A stretch of 64,000 nucleotides of DNA from Acidimicrobiales bacterium (GTDB lineage: Bacteria > Actinomycetota > Acidimicrobiia > Acidimicrobiales > Iamiaceae): assembly GCA_035547835.1 (NCBI GenBank), contig DASZTW010000017.1, forward strand, positions 186,001 to 250,000, written 5' to 3'. This document shows positions 49,029-58,182 of the stretch, one piece after another. The notes under the pieces are model-generated. The model worked only from the letters and a program-made list of their open reading frames with translations, did not search any database and was not told where the DNA came from. The position numbers and the translations under genes are program-made. Each line of letters opens with the position of its first letter. Position 1 is the stretch's first letter.

Positions 49029-50354
49029 TCAGGCCGCTGCGGCGCAAGCGGTGCGTGCAGCACGCAGTCCGAACACCAAGGCGTTGGCGAGCCCGCCTGC
49101 GTACGCGCGCACGAACACCCCGCCGCTGTCAGCACCAGCGGCGAGCAGACCCGGGATCGGGTGGCCGGCCTCGTCGAGCGCACGCGCCTGGTCGTCGATC
49201 AACAGACCACCGAAGGTGAAGGTGATCGCGGGCACCACGTCGACCACGTAGTAGGGCGGCTGGTCGAGGGGCGCACGGTCGTAGCGTCGGGTGGGCTCGG
49301 GCCCACCGTTGCGACACGCCTCGTTGAAGGCCTCGATCGTGGCGCGCACCTTGCTGCCGGGATAGCCCCACTCGGGCGGCAGGTACTCGAACTCCTCGAG
49401 GTCGGCCGCGGTGGCGATGCGGCCGCCCGAAGCGCGGGCGATCTCGAACTTGTCGATCGGGGCAGCACCCACCACGAACGGCGTGACATACCACTGCTCG
49501 TACGTGCGCTGGTCAGCGATCATCAGTGCCCGGCTGCCAGGCTGCTCGAGCACGGCCTGGGTGTTGAGGTGATCGCCCAAGGTCTCGTCGGCGAACCGCG
49601 AGCCTTCGGTGTTCACCAGCACGGCGTGCTCGCTGCAGTACATCGACTTCATCGCGAACTGCGTGGGCTCGTCGTAGCGGATGCCGAGCGGGATGAGGTG
49701 GCCGTAGAACCCCGCGTTCGGTTTGCCGAAGCGCGCCCCGGCCTCGAGGCCGAGGCGCAGGCCGGCGCCGTCGCTGCGGGGGTTCGACCGCAGCACCATC
49801 TGTGGTGCCTCGGGGTGGATGTGCTGGGCGCGCAGGCCGTCGTCGCCTTGGTAGCCGCCGGTCGCCAGCAGGGTGTTGGCGGCCTCGATGGTGCGCGGCC
49901 CCTCGGGCGTGTGCACCTCGGCGCCCACGACCCGGGGGCCGTCGAGCAGCAAGCGTTCGGCGGTGGAGTCGAGCAGCACCTCGCAGCCGTGGGCGTCGCG
50001 CAGCAGTCGGCTGCAGATGCCGAAGTACTGGGTGGTGTCGACGTGGCGGCCCCGCCCGAAGCGCATCATGTCGATCGGCGCCTCGCAGGCCACGCCGAGC
50101 GACTCCATCCACTCCACATCGGCCTGCACGTCGTCGACAAGCGCGCGGGCCAGCGCCGGGTCGCCGCCAGGGTTCTCAGCGCGCAGCACGGTGTAGGTGG
50201 GCGCCGTCCAGACGTAGCCGGCGAACGCGGCAGACCCGCCGACCGCGGAACCCTTCTCCACCACCACGGCGGTTCCGCCATGTTGGGCCACCCAGGTGGC
50301 GGCCGACATGCCGGCCATGCCGCCGCCGATCACCAGGAGGTCGACCTTGCTCAT
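49029..50354 (-). CDS. FAD-dependent oxidoreductase, flavocytochrome c/ketosteroid-dehydrogenase-like
   Basis: A 441-residue FAD enzyme. It has the N-terminal VIGGGMAGMSAATWVAQHGG, VEKGSAVGGSAAFAG, and the C-terminal FTFGGLLIDDQARAL and GLLAAGADSGGVFVRAYAGGLANALVFG, as in the FAD_binding_2 family (fumarate reductase, 3-ketosteroid delta-1-dehydrogenase). It would reduce or form a C=C bond beside a carbonyl. It starts 12 bases after the amidohydrolase stop, so both form one operon under site 8. Confidence 0.92.
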   Translation of the reverse strand: MSKVDLLVIGGGMAGMSAATWVAQHGGTAVVVEKGSAVGGSAAFAGYVWTAPTYTVLRAENPGGDPALARALVDDVQADVEWMESLGVACEAPIDMMRFGRGRHVDTTQYFGICSRLLRDAHGCEVLLDSTAERLLLDGPRVVGAEVHTPEGPRTIEAANTLLATGGYQGDDGLRAQHIHPEAPQMVLRSNPRSDGAGLRLGLEAGARFGKPNAGFYGHLIPLGIRYDEPTQFAMKSMYCSEHAVLVNTEGSRFADETLGDHLNTQAVLEQPGSRALMIADQRTYEQWYVTPFVVGAAPIDKFEIARASGGRIATAADLEEFEYLPPEWGYPGSKVRATIEAFNEACRNGGPEPTRRYDRAPLDQPPYYVVDVVPAITFTFGGLLIDDQARALDEAGHPIPGLLAAGADSGGVFVRAYAGGLANALVFGLRAARTACAAAA

Positions 50355-50366
50355 CAGCCTGACCTC

Positions 50367-51548
50367 TCAGTCGAGGTGGTACAGCTCGGCCGCGTTGTCG
50401 TGCAGCACCCGTTGCAGCGCCGCCTTGGGGAACCCGCCGAGCTCTCGGGCGATGAACTCCCGGGGCGAAACCGCCGAGGTGGCAGGTCCGGGCGACATGC
50501 ACGTGGGGTGTGGGAAGTCGGTTTCGTACAAGATGCACTCGGGACCGAGCTGTTCGATCGCTGCGAGTGCGGAGTCGGTCTCGAACCAGAAGCAGCCGTA
50601 GAACTGCCGTTTGAAGTACTCGCTCGGCAACAGGTCGTACTCGGGGTGCTCGAGGGGTACACCGCAGTTCTTCCACTGCCAGTCGAGGCCGCCGAGCGCA
50701 AACGGCAGCCAGCCGACGCCGCTCTCGACCGACACGAACTTCAGCCGGGGGAAGCGGTGCGCCACGCCGCCCGTGATCAACAGCGCGATCGGCTTCGCGT
50801 TGCTCATGCCGAACTGCATCGAGAACGACGCGTAGTTGGCGTGGCGGCCGCTGCCCTCATACGGCGAGTCGAACAGCGACATGTCGCCGGAGCCGATGTG
50901 AAAGTTGATCGACAGCTCGGCGTCTTGCGCTGCTGCCCACAGCCCGTCCCAGTACGGGTGGGTGAGCTTGGGGAGACCCCAGAACGCGGGCTCGCCGCTC
51001 ATGATGATGCCTTTGTGGCCCAGGTCGGCGGCACGCTCGATCTCGGCGACCGTGGCGTCGAGGTCCCAGAACGGCACGGCCATGATCGGGATGTAACGGT
51101 CAGGCGCAGCCGACGCGTACTCCACGAGGAAGTCGTTGTACGCCTGGACGCAGGCGAGCTTGAGCTCATGGTCGCCAAGCGCGAGGTACTTGCCGGCGCC
51201 GAAGCCGGCGACGTTCGGGTACAGGACCTGCGCCCAGATGCCATGCTCGTCCATCCACGCGAGACGCTTGTGGGGGTCCCAGGTCGCGGGGTCGACATCG
51301 GCGAGGCGCGGTGGGTGGTCGGGGGGGAACTGCGACCAGCCAGCCTGGGCGGAACCGGCCGCCGCGCTGATGCGCTCATCGCCGAAATACCAGGCGTCCT
51401 CCTGAAGTTCCTCGTCGAACTTCACGTGCGGCACCTTGTCGCCCCACTTCTTGACCGAGAGACGGCTGGTCCACAAGTCATAGGGCTCGATCACGTGCGA
51501 GTCCGTGTCGATGACCTTGAAGCGGTCCACGTCCTGCGGCTCCAACAT
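50367..51548 (-). CDS. Amidohydrolase-family TIM-barrel hydrolase/decarboxylase
   Basis: A 393-residue member of the amidohydrolase 2 family (ACMSD-like). The first metal motif is reduced to DTDSHVIEP (D-x-H in place of H-x-H), then NFHIGSG with the metal-binding His, and ETDFPHPTCM with the last Asp. Members hydrolyse C-C bonds or decarboxylate, often on aromatic or alicyclic acids. ATG at 51548. Operator site 8 lies 84 bases upstream. Confidence 0.92.
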   Translation of the reverse strand: MLEPQDVDRFKVIDTDSHVIEPYDLWTSRLSVKKWGDKVPHVKFDEELQEDAWYFGDERISAAAGSAQAGWSQFPPDHPPRLADVDPATWDPHKRLAWMDEHGIWAQVLYPNVAGFGAGKYLALGDHELKLACVQAYNDFLVEYASAAPDRYIPIMAVPFWDLDATVAEIERAADLGHKGIIMSGEPAFWGLPKLTHPYWDGLWAAAQDAELSINFHIGSGDMSLFDSPYEGSGRHANYASFSMQFGMSNAKPIALLITGGVAHRFPRLKFVSVESGVGWLPFALGGLDWQWKNCGVPLEHPEYDLLPSEYFKRQFYGCFWFETDSALAAIEQLGPECILYETDFPHPTCMSPGPATSAVSPREFIARELGGFPKAALQRVLHDNAAELYHLD

Positions 51549-51631
51549 GTCTGGCCTCCCCTGGCGCGCGCCGCACCGATCGGACGGAGCCCGCCGCGAG
51601 CGCGGCTCGGCCTCCGTGGCTGCGCCTCACC

Positions 51632-51647
51632 TTACCTCATGAGGAAT
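51632..51647. promoter_or_regulatory. Island operator site 8
   Basis: TTACCTCATGAGGAAT with perfect core CCTCATGAGG, in the gap upstream of the amidohydrolase/FAD operon. Confidence 0.8.
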
Positions 51648-51661
51648 TGAGAAGCTAGGGG

Positions 51662-52063
51662 TCAACTGCCGACCGCGGGCACGCTGGCGTAGGCGGCGTA
51701 GGACTCGATGAGGCCGTCACCGGTCAACGTGACGGCAGAGACGAACGACCCGGCGGGTCGATCGCCTTTGGTGTGGAAGGTGCCACCGACGAAACCGCGG
51801 CGGCCGTCGAGCGCTGCGGCCTCGATCACGTGACGCACCTGACGAGGTCCCCGGTGCCCGAACAGCTCGATGAGCTCGTCGCGACCGTGCACCTCGTGGC
51901 GGAGGTTCTCCACGTCGTCTGCGTAAGGCGGGTGCGAGTAGAAGGCGTCAGCGGTGAAGCAGGCGGCTGCCTCGACGAGCTCGAAGCGCTCGAGCGCATC
52001 GAGGTACCTCCCCACCACCACCCGCAGGTCGTCGGCCGTCAGGTCCACCTTCTCCACGGTCAT
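51662..52063 (-). CDS. SnoaL-like (NTF2-fold) protein
   Basis: A 133-residue SnoaL-type protein (VVVGRYLDALERFELVEAAACFTADAFYSHPPY). The ATG at 52063 follows GGGGGAGC. Divergent from the thiolase/DUF35/LLM operon with site 9 between. It could be a small isomerase, dehydratase or hydratase of the same pathway. Confidence 0.88.
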   Translation of the reverse strand: MTVEKVDLTADDLRVVVGRYLDALERFELVEAAACFTADAFYSHPPYADDVENLRHEVHGRDELIELFGHRGPRQVRHVIEAAALDGRRGFVGGTFHTKGDRPAGSFVSAVTLTGDGLIESYAAYASVPAVGS

Positions 52064-52119
52064 GCTGCTCCCCCGTTGTCGTGGGCGTCCGTCGAAACTG
52101 CCCTTGCCTTCCGCTGGCA

Positions 52120-52135
52120 TTATCCTCATGATAAA
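52120..52135. promoter_or_regulatory. Island operator site 9
   Basis: TTATCCTCATGATAAA, centred at 52127-52130. A second, weaker match (TTCATCTGGAGGAA, 52141-52154) follows 19 bases on, similar in spacing to the double sites 2 and 6. Confidence 0.7.
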
Positions 52136-52189
52136 ACGAATTCATCTGGAGGAAAAGGGCAGAGGCCCGTCCGCCGCGGAGGAGGCCGC

Positions 52190-53338
52190 ATGGATCAGTG
52201 GGGCACGAGCGCCATCGTCGGGATCGGCGAGACGGTGCCGGTGCGAACGAGTGCGCATTCCGAGGCGCAGCTCGCCTGGCAGGCCAGCCGTTCGGCGATC
52301 GCCGACGCCGGCCTGCGCCCAGACGACATCGACGCGCTGGTCCCTGTGTCGGCGGGCGTGCATCCCGACGAGCTCGCGGCCGCGCTCGGCATCGGCGAGT
52401 ACCGCTTCGCTGCCTCGCGCTCGACGGCGGGCGGCGGGAGCGTCGGCGGGATGGAGCTGGCGCACCTGGCGATCGCATCGGGCATGGCAACCACCGTCCT
52501 GGTGTACTTCGCCTACCGGGGCTCACGGCCCGGCGGCCCGTACGGCGTGCACGCGCTCGACCCCGTGAAGTCGGCGATCGAGATGCCGGTGGGGTGGTAC
52601 GGCCAGCCCGTGTACTTCGCGTCGATGGCTTCCCGCTACGGGCACCTCCACGGCCTCGACGACGAGGCGCTCGGCGGGGTCGCCGGCGCTGCGAGGCAGT
52701 GGGCGGCCACCACCGACACCGCGCTGCAGCAGACGCCGCTCGACCTCGATGCCTACCGCGCGTCGCCGATGATCGCCGCCCCGCTGCGGCGACCCGACTG
52801 CAGCTTGATCACCGACGGCGCCGGCGCTTACGTGGTGACCGGTCTGCGTCGCGCGCGCGATGCCCCACACCCGCCCGTCGTAGTTGCCGGCGCCGGGCTG
52901 GGATCGTTGCCGGCGACCACGCTCACCAGCTATTTCACCCAGTACCCCGAGCTTCCGCGCACGCCGGCCAGGTGCTCGGGGCCGCTGGTGTTCGAACGGG
53001 CCGGATTGAAGCCCGCCGACATCGACGTGGTCGAGGTGTACGACTGCTTTTCGATCTCCACGATCCTGCAACTGGAGGATCTGGGGTTCTGCGAACCGGG
53101 CGAGGGGGCCGTGCTGGCAGCGAGCGGCGCTTTGGCGCCCGGCGGCTCGCGTCCGGTCAACACCGGCGGCGGCCACCTCGCCCACTCCTTCCTGCCGGGC
53201 ATGACCCATGTGCTCGAAGGCGTGCGACAGATGCGCCGAGACCGCGGCGTCGGCCAGGTGCCCGACGCCGAGACCTGCCTCGTCGGCGGTCTGGGGATCC
53301 CCGATCACGCCGCGGCGATCCTGACCGCCGACCGGTGA
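52190..53338 (+). CDS. Thiolase-fold lipid-transfer/aldolase-type protein (pair 3)
   Basis: A 382-residue thiolase-superfamily protein. The front TSAIVGIGETVPVR is normal, the Cys site reads SRSTAGGGSVGG (no Cys), and the later VYDCFSISTILQLEDLGF and VNTGGGHLAHSFLPG closely match pair 1. So it is a paralogue of the 30256 gene and probably an aldolase-type enzyme. ATG at 52190 with GGAGGAGG upstream. Confidence 0.82.
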   Translation: MDQWGTSAIVGIGETVPVRTSAHSEAQLAWQASRSAIADAGLRPDDIDALVPVSAGVHPDELAAALGIGEYRFAASRSTAGGGSVGGMELAHLAIASGMATTVLVYFAYRGSRPGGPYGVHALDPVKSAIEMPVGWYGQPVYFASMASRYGHLHGLDDEALGGVAGAARQWAATTDTALQQTPLDLDAYRASPMIAAPLRRPDCSLITDGAGAYVVTGLRRARDAPHPPVVVAGAGLGSLPATTLTSYFTQYPELPRTPARCSGPLVFERAGLKPADIDVVEVYDCFSISTILQLEDLGFCEPGEGAVLAASGALAPGGSRPVNTGGGHLAHSFLPGMTHVLEGVRQMRRDRGVGQVPDAETCLVGGLGIPDHAAAILTADR

Positions 53339-53400
53339 GCGCCGCCCGCCGATCCCCACGTGCAGCGAAGCCCGACGTCGATCCGCGCGAAGGAAGAGCC

Positions 53401-53838
53401 ATGCCTGTCCCCGACTTCGACGGGCCCGTGCCCGACGACCTGGCCCCCTACTGGGAGGCGATCGCCGACGGCGCAGTGGCGTTCACGCGCTGCCGCGAGT
53501 GCCACCGCTCGTGTTGGTATCCGCTCGCCGCGAGCCCCTGTCATCCCGACGCGGGCCTCGAGTGGCACCGGGTGGAGCCGCTGGGCACCGTGTGGTCGTT
53601 CACGGCAGTGCAGCGCGACTTCCTGCCGGATGCCAGACCCGCCGCCCCCTATCTCGTGGGCCTCGTGGCGCTCGACGCGGATCCGTCGGTGCGGATCCCG
53701 GCGCTGCTGGGCGACCGGCCCGTCGACGGCGAGGCGCCTCCGTGGCTCGTGGTCGGCGCCGCGGTGCGGCTGGACCCGGTGAGCGCCCCCTCGGGCCGCG
53801 CGCTCCCCCGCTTCGTGCCGGCGGCGAGCGCCCGATGA
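53401..53838 (+). CDS. DUF35-like OB-fold partner protein (pair 3), degenerate zinc ribbon
   Basis: A 145-residue DUF35-type protein. The first CxxC is present (RCREC) but the second pair is reduced to PCHPDAG, so zinc binding is doubtful unless His takes part. The OB fold is intact (GTVWSFTAVQRDF, LVGLVALD). It lies 62 bases after its thiolase partner and overlaps the next gene as ATGA. Confidence 0.85.
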   Translation: MPVPDFDGPVPDDLAPYWEAIADGAVAFTRCRECHRSCWYPLAASPCHPDAGLEWHRVEPLGTVWSFTAVQRDFLPDARPAAPYLVGLVALDADPSVRIPALLGDRPVDGEAPPWLVVGAAVRLDPVSAPSGRALPRFVPAASAR

Positions 53839-54812
53839 CCCGACTGCGGATCGGGGTCCGGGTCCCGTGCTACCGCCGCTGGTGCCGGCGCGAAGAGGCA
53901 CGTGCGATCGCGCAGACCGCCGAGGAGCTCGGGTTCGACTCCCTGTGGGTGCAAGACCACCTCGTCGCACCCGTCGGCGATGACGCGGAGCTGCGCGTCG
54001 AGCAGGTCGATCCGTGGATGGACCCGGCGTCGGCCGCCCGCGAGCCCGCGCAGATCAAGGACTACTACGCGGCCGACGACTGGTGGCTCGACCCGTATGT
54101 CACGTGGGGGTTCCTCGCGGGCGTGACCGAACGGGTGCAGCTGGCAAGCGACATCATCGTGATCCCGTACCGCAACCCGGTGGTGCAGGCGAAGATGATC
54201 GGCACGCTCGACGTGCTGTCAGGCGGGCGGATGATCGTGGGCACGGGCACGGGGCACGTGCAGGCTGAGTCCGAGGCGATCGGTGTGCCGTACGAGGCAC
54301 GGGGTCGAGCGCACGACGAGGGCCTGCGGGTGATCAGGGCGCTGTTGAGCAAGCCGGAGGCGAGCTTCGATGGCGAGCTCACGTCGTTCGGTCGGGTGCG
54401 GTCGCTCATCCGTCCGGTGCAACGCCCCTACCCGCCGATCTACGTGGGAGGCAACGCGCCGCGTTCGATCCGCAGAGCGGTGGAGCTCGGGGATGGCTGG
54501 CTTCCGACGAGTCCGACACCGGCGGGGCTCGAGCGCGGCGTCGCCCTCCTGCACGAGGCATGCGAGCGCGCCGGCCGCGCGGTGCCGCCGACCGTGGGCG
54601 CGTCGATACCGGGGAACCTGCGGTTCGCGACGCCGAGCCTGCGTGCGGGCCGCCGGCCCACCACGACCGTTGGTGAGGCCATCGACCTGCTCACGAGCTA
54701 CGCCGAGGCGGGCGCCGAGCACGTGGCCCTCGGGTTCGCCATGCCGACTGCCGACGTGTACCTCGAGCAGATCGAGCTGTTCGCTGCCGAGGTGTTGCCG
54801 GCGGTGCGCTGA
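53835..54812 (+). CDS. Luciferase-like F420-dependent oxidoreductase (2)
   Basis: A 325-residue LLM protein: MTRLRIGVRVPCYRR, LWVQDHLVAPVG, LASDIIVIPYRNPVVQAK, GTGTGHVQAE and PIYVGGNAPR. It probably uses F420. The ATG overlaps the DUF35 stop (ATGA), so it is made with thiolase/DUF35 pair 3 and may handle an aldehyde or alcohol released by it (inference). Confidence 0.9.
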   Translation: MTRLRIGVRVPCYRRWCRREEARAIAQTAEELGFDSLWVQDHLVAPVGDDAELRVEQVDPWMDPASAAREPAQIKDYYAADDWWLDPYVTWGFLAGVTERVQLASDIIVIPYRNPVVQAKMIGTLDVLSGGRMIVGTGTGHVQAESEAIGVPYEARGRAHDEGLRVIRALLSKPEASFDGELTSFGRVRSLIRPVQRPYPPIYVGGNAPRSIRRAVELGDGWLPTSPTPAGLERGVALLHEACERAGRAVPPTVGASIPGNLRFATPSLRAGRRPTTTVGEAIDLLTSYAEAGAEHVALGFAMPTADVYLEQIELFAAEVLPAVR

Positions 54813-54844
54813 TCCCGGCCGAGCGCGCGGGCGTCGAACGCGGT

Positions 54845-55807
54845 TCACGATCCCCATGGCAGTGTGTGACGTGCGGAGGCGAGGAGCTCACCGACCGAGC
54901 GGACCTGCTGCTGGACGACTTCGGGTGCGGCCCCGGCAACGTGCACGCGCACGTTCATCGCCGACGCGCCGACGGCGGCAAGGTCTTGTGCCAGCCGCTC
55001 CACGAGCAGCGCGGGGTCGCCCGACGTGCCGTCGTGGTGGAAGCCGCCGGCTTGCCGCATCCCCGCGGCCGCTGCCTGGCGGAACTGGTCGGCAGCGGCG
55101 CGTGCTGCTGCGGTGTTCGGTCGCTCCCCAATCCACAGGTGGCGGATCCACACGACCGGTCCGACTCCGCCCGCGGCGCGATAGCGACGGGCAAGGTCGC
55201 CGAGGCGGGCAGGATCCTCACCCCCCGGGAAGACCAGGCCGAGCTGGAGGCGCGCCAGCGCGTCGACGCCCGTCGTGCTGTTGGCCCCGCCCAACAACGG
55301 CACCGCATCGGTGGCCAGCGCGGCCACCGCCGGATCGACGGCAAGGCCGCCGTCGCCGCGCAGCTCCTCAGCGAGCACCTCGAGCGCGGCTCGGCTGCGC
55401 CGTATGCGATCGTCGAACGGCACGTCGAGGGCGTCGAAGTCCGTGCGGGCGTAGCCCGGCGCCACGGCGGCGCCCACGCGTCCGGGGAATCGTGCCGCGG
55501 TCCACGCGATCTCCTCGGCCACGAGCCTCGGGTTGCGCACGCCCAGCAGCATCGGCGCCGGCGCAGCCCACACTGTTCGGGTGGCGCTGAGCAACCAGTT
55601 GACGGCCAGCAGCGGCTGGGGCAGGTAGCCGGGGAAGCCCGCGTGGTGCTCACTCACGGTGACGCCGTCGAAACCTTCCTGCTCGGCGACGCGGCCGAGC
55701 TCGATGAGGTGCTCGACGCGCTTGGCTGCACTCGTCTGGTCGCTGAGGTGCAGGCCCAGCGAGATCGACCCGTGGCCGAATGGTGTGACAGCCCGATCGC
55801 CGGTCAC
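54845..55807 (-). CDS. Luciferase-like monooxygenase/oxidoreductase (3)
   Basis: A 320-residue LLM-family protein of a different branch from the other two (SEHHAGFPGYLPQPLLAVNWLL, WAAPAPMLLGVRNP). The SEHH motif recalls alkanal monooxygenase-like and F420-linked members. GTG at 55807 overlaps the fused CoA-transferase stop (GTGA), so it is the last gene of the operon that starts with the binding protein at 60974. Confidence 0.85.
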   Translation of the reverse strand: MTGDRAVTPFGHGSISLGLHLSDQTSAAKRVEHLIELGRVAEQEGFDGVTVSEHHAGFPGYLPQPLLAVNWLLSATRTVWAAPAPMLLGVRNPRLVAEEIAWTAARFPGRVGAAVAPGYARTDFDALDVPFDDRIRRSRAALEVLAEELRGDGGLAVDPAVAALATDAVPLLGGANSTTGVDALARLQLGLVFPGGEDPARLGDLARRYRAAGGVGPVVWIRHLWIGERPNTAAARAAADQFRQAAAAGMRQAGGFHHDGTSGDPALLVERLAQDLAAVGASAMNVRVHVAGAAPEVVQQQVRSVGELLASARHTLPWGS

Positions 55808-58182
55808 GCGGTACGCGCGTCGCGCGTGGGCGTTCGTTGACCGGCAAGAAGCGAGTGATGGACCCACTCGTTGTCGGCCCCGAGTGATGGCGCACCACTT
55901 CGCTCGGGGAACGGAACGTCGTCGAACTCGAGCAGTCGCGCCACCATCCGAACGCGCCCGTGATCAGCCAGGTCGAGCTCGGCGACGCGGCCAGATGCAA
56001 GGTTCGCGTCGTCGAGTAGATACCGGGAGTACCACTCGGCCTCGTCCACCACAGCGCAAGGCACCCCGGCATCGCGCAGATCGCGCTCCCACTCGAGCGC
56101 GGGACGACCGAAGAACTGGTAGGCGAGGGGCTCGGCGAGGTCGGTGCCCGCCGGGTCATGCGGGTCGGGCGAAGCGTCGAGAACCACACGCAGGAGCGAG
56201 TCCACCTCGGCGGCACGACGGCAGCTGATGGCGAGCCACCCTTCGAGGCACTGGTAGATGCGCTGCGCGGCCGACCAACCCATTTCCTCGTCGTCGATGA
56301 GCGGCAGCACCGATCGGGGCTGGCCATCGACGATGAACCAGTGCGACGTGGCGAGCAGCGACGAGTGCAGCTGCGGGCACTCGATGTCGTCGGCGCATCC
56401 CGTTCGGTCGCGCCCGATCACCCCGAGCAGCACGCCCACGGCGCTGAGCATGCCGTTGTAGTAGTCCTCGTTGCCGAAGCTCTGGTGCGGCGGGTGGTCG
56501 CCGCCGGTCGCCTCGCTCATGATCCCGACGAAGCCCGACAGAAGCGGGGCGAAGCTCTGCAACGCCGACTTCGGACCGGTGGAGCCGTACCCGGGCGCGT
56601 AGCTGTAGACCAGTTCGGGGTTGGCGCCGCGTGCGCTCGCAGCGTCGATGCCGACCCGTTCCGCTGTGCCGGGGCGGAAGTTGTGCTGCACGGCGTCGGC
56701 CCACCGGAACAGCGCACCCAACAGCTGCGGCGCATCGTCGCCCTTCAAGTCCACCGCGACGCTGCGTTTGCCGTGGTTGGCAGCGTGGAACGGGTCGGGC
56801 ATCACGCGGATCGGGTCGCCGTGCACCGGTTCGACCTTGATCACCTCGGCGCCGAGGTCCGACAGGATTCGGTTGCCGTAGGCCGCTGCGAACCACGACG
56901 AGAACTCGAGCAGATGCAACCCGGCGAGCGGTCCGGTCCCTCCCTGGACCTCAGACGCGCTTCCGATGCCGGTGCCCCGAGAGTTGTCGAGCTCACCGCG
57001 CAGGCCCGGCGCGGTCCACCCCTGTTCGCGCACGGCCCTGTTGTCGTCGCCGTCGGTCGGGATCCGGCCGCCGGCGGCGCCGGGCTGGTGACGGAAGCTG
57101 ATCGGGGGGCCGACCACCGAGCGCGGGTCGCCGTCGGGTCCCGCCACGTCGATCACCAGGCGTGCATGCTCGACCTGCGGGTCGGTGAAGGCCACGGCGG
57201 GCGCTTGCAACGGCAGCGCCGCCACCTGCGCGTCCCACAGCAACGACAGCCATTCGCCGGCGGGTCGAGCCGCCATCAGCGCGGGCAACTCGCGATCGAG
57301 CACTTCGAGGTCGACGTCGGTGAGGTCGGTGGCCGTCTCCGGTCGGTCGGGATCGGGGGCGCTGACCTGGTCGGCGAGACCCATGAGCTCGACGAAGCGG
57401 CCGAACGCGCCCTGGGCGCCGGTGTGCACTTGGATCAGGGCGCCGTCGCCACATTCGAACCTGCGCAGGAGCATCCGGCGATGGCCGAGGTCGAGGTCGC
57501 CGTTGGCGGTGCGGCCCTGGATGTACGACACGCGACGCTCGCTCCACCACTGCATGGTGCGCTGCGCGAGCACGGCAGCGTCGAGTCCGACTGAGGTGGC
57601 AGCACCCTCGCCCGCATGCAGGCGGTGGCGCAGGCCGGCAAGGGCGCCGATCACGGTGAGGAGCCCGGAGCTGTACGCGATGGCGGGGTGCCCGAGAAAC
57701 GTGGGTCCGGGTGTGTGGCCGGGGCTGGCGGCCATGGCCCCGTAGCGCGCAGCCGCGATGATGTCGTCTTCGCAGTCGGCCTCGCCGCCGGTGAGCGCCA
57801 CGGTCACCAGCCCTGGAGCCTCGGCACGCAGCGCTCGGCTGTCGAGGCCGGCCCGGGCTAGCTCGAGCTGGTCGTCCTCGATCAACGCGATGTCCGCGGT
57901 CGAGCCGAGCTGGCGGAGCAGGTCGACATCGGCGGTGGACCCGAGGTCGACGGTGATCGAGCGCTTGCCACGGTCCCAGGGGAGCGGCTCCGCGCTCTGG
58001 CGTGCTCGGTGCACGTCGCCTCGCACGACCCGGATCACCTCTGCGCCGTAGTCCGCGAGCAGCACGCCGGCGATCCCACCCCCATACGACAGGCTCAGGT
58101 CGAGCACGCGCACCCCCACCAGGGCGCCAGATCGCACCGGTTCTTCCGCGGTGGGCGTCTCTTCGCTCGGTGAGCGCGCCAT
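55804..58182 (-). CDS. Fused double class III CoA-transferase
   Basis: A 792-residue protein with two complete CaiB/BaiF domains in tandem. Domain 1 (about 15-400) has VRVLDLSLSYGGGIAGVLLADYGAEVIRV and keeps a candidate catalytic Asp in VGLDAAVLA. Domain 2 (about 425-790) has LHLLEFSSWFAAAYGNRILSDLGAEVIKVE, but the same position reads ECPQLHSSLL, with His. So one half may be catalytic and the other structural, as in the unequal pair at 46-49 kb. The ATG shares one base with the permease stop (TGATG). Confidence 0.92.
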   Translation of the reverse strand: MARSPSEETPTAEEPVRSGALVGVRVLDLSLSYGGGIAGVLLADYGAEVIRVVRGDVHRARQSAEPLPWDRGKRSITVDLGSTADVDLLRQLGSTADIALIEDDQLELARAGLDSRALRAEAPGLVTVALTGGEADCEDDIIAAARYGAMAASPGHTPGPTFLGHPAIAYSSGLLTVIGALAGLRHRLHAGEGAATSVGLDAAVLAQRTMQWWSERRVSYIQGRTANGDLDLGHRRMLLRRFECGDGALIQVHTGAQGAFGRFVELMGLADQVSAPDPDRPETATDLTDVDLEVLDRELPALMAARPAGEWLSLLWDAQVAALPLQAPAVAFTDPQVEHARLVIDVAGPDGDPRSVVGPPISFRHQPGAAGGRIPTDGDDNRAVREQGWTAPGLRGELDNSRGTGIGSASEVQGGTGPLAGLHLLEFSSWFAAAYGNRILSDLGAEVIKVEPVHGDPIRVMPDPFHAANHGKRSVAVDLKGDDAPQLLGALFRWADAVQHNFRPGTAERVGIDAASARGANPELVYSYAPGYGSTGPKSALQSFAPLLSGFVGIMSEATGGDHPPHQSFGNEDYYNGMLSAVGVLLGVIGRDRTGCADDIECPQLHSSLLATSHWFIVDGQPRSVLPLIDDEEMGWSAAQRIYQCLEGWLAISCRRAAEVDSLLRVVLDASPDPHDPAGTDLAEPLAYQFFGRPALEWERDLRDAGVPCAVVDEAEWYSRYLLDDANLASGRVAELDLADHGRVRMVARLLEFDDVPFPERSGAPSLGADNEWVHHSLLAGQRTPTRDARTA

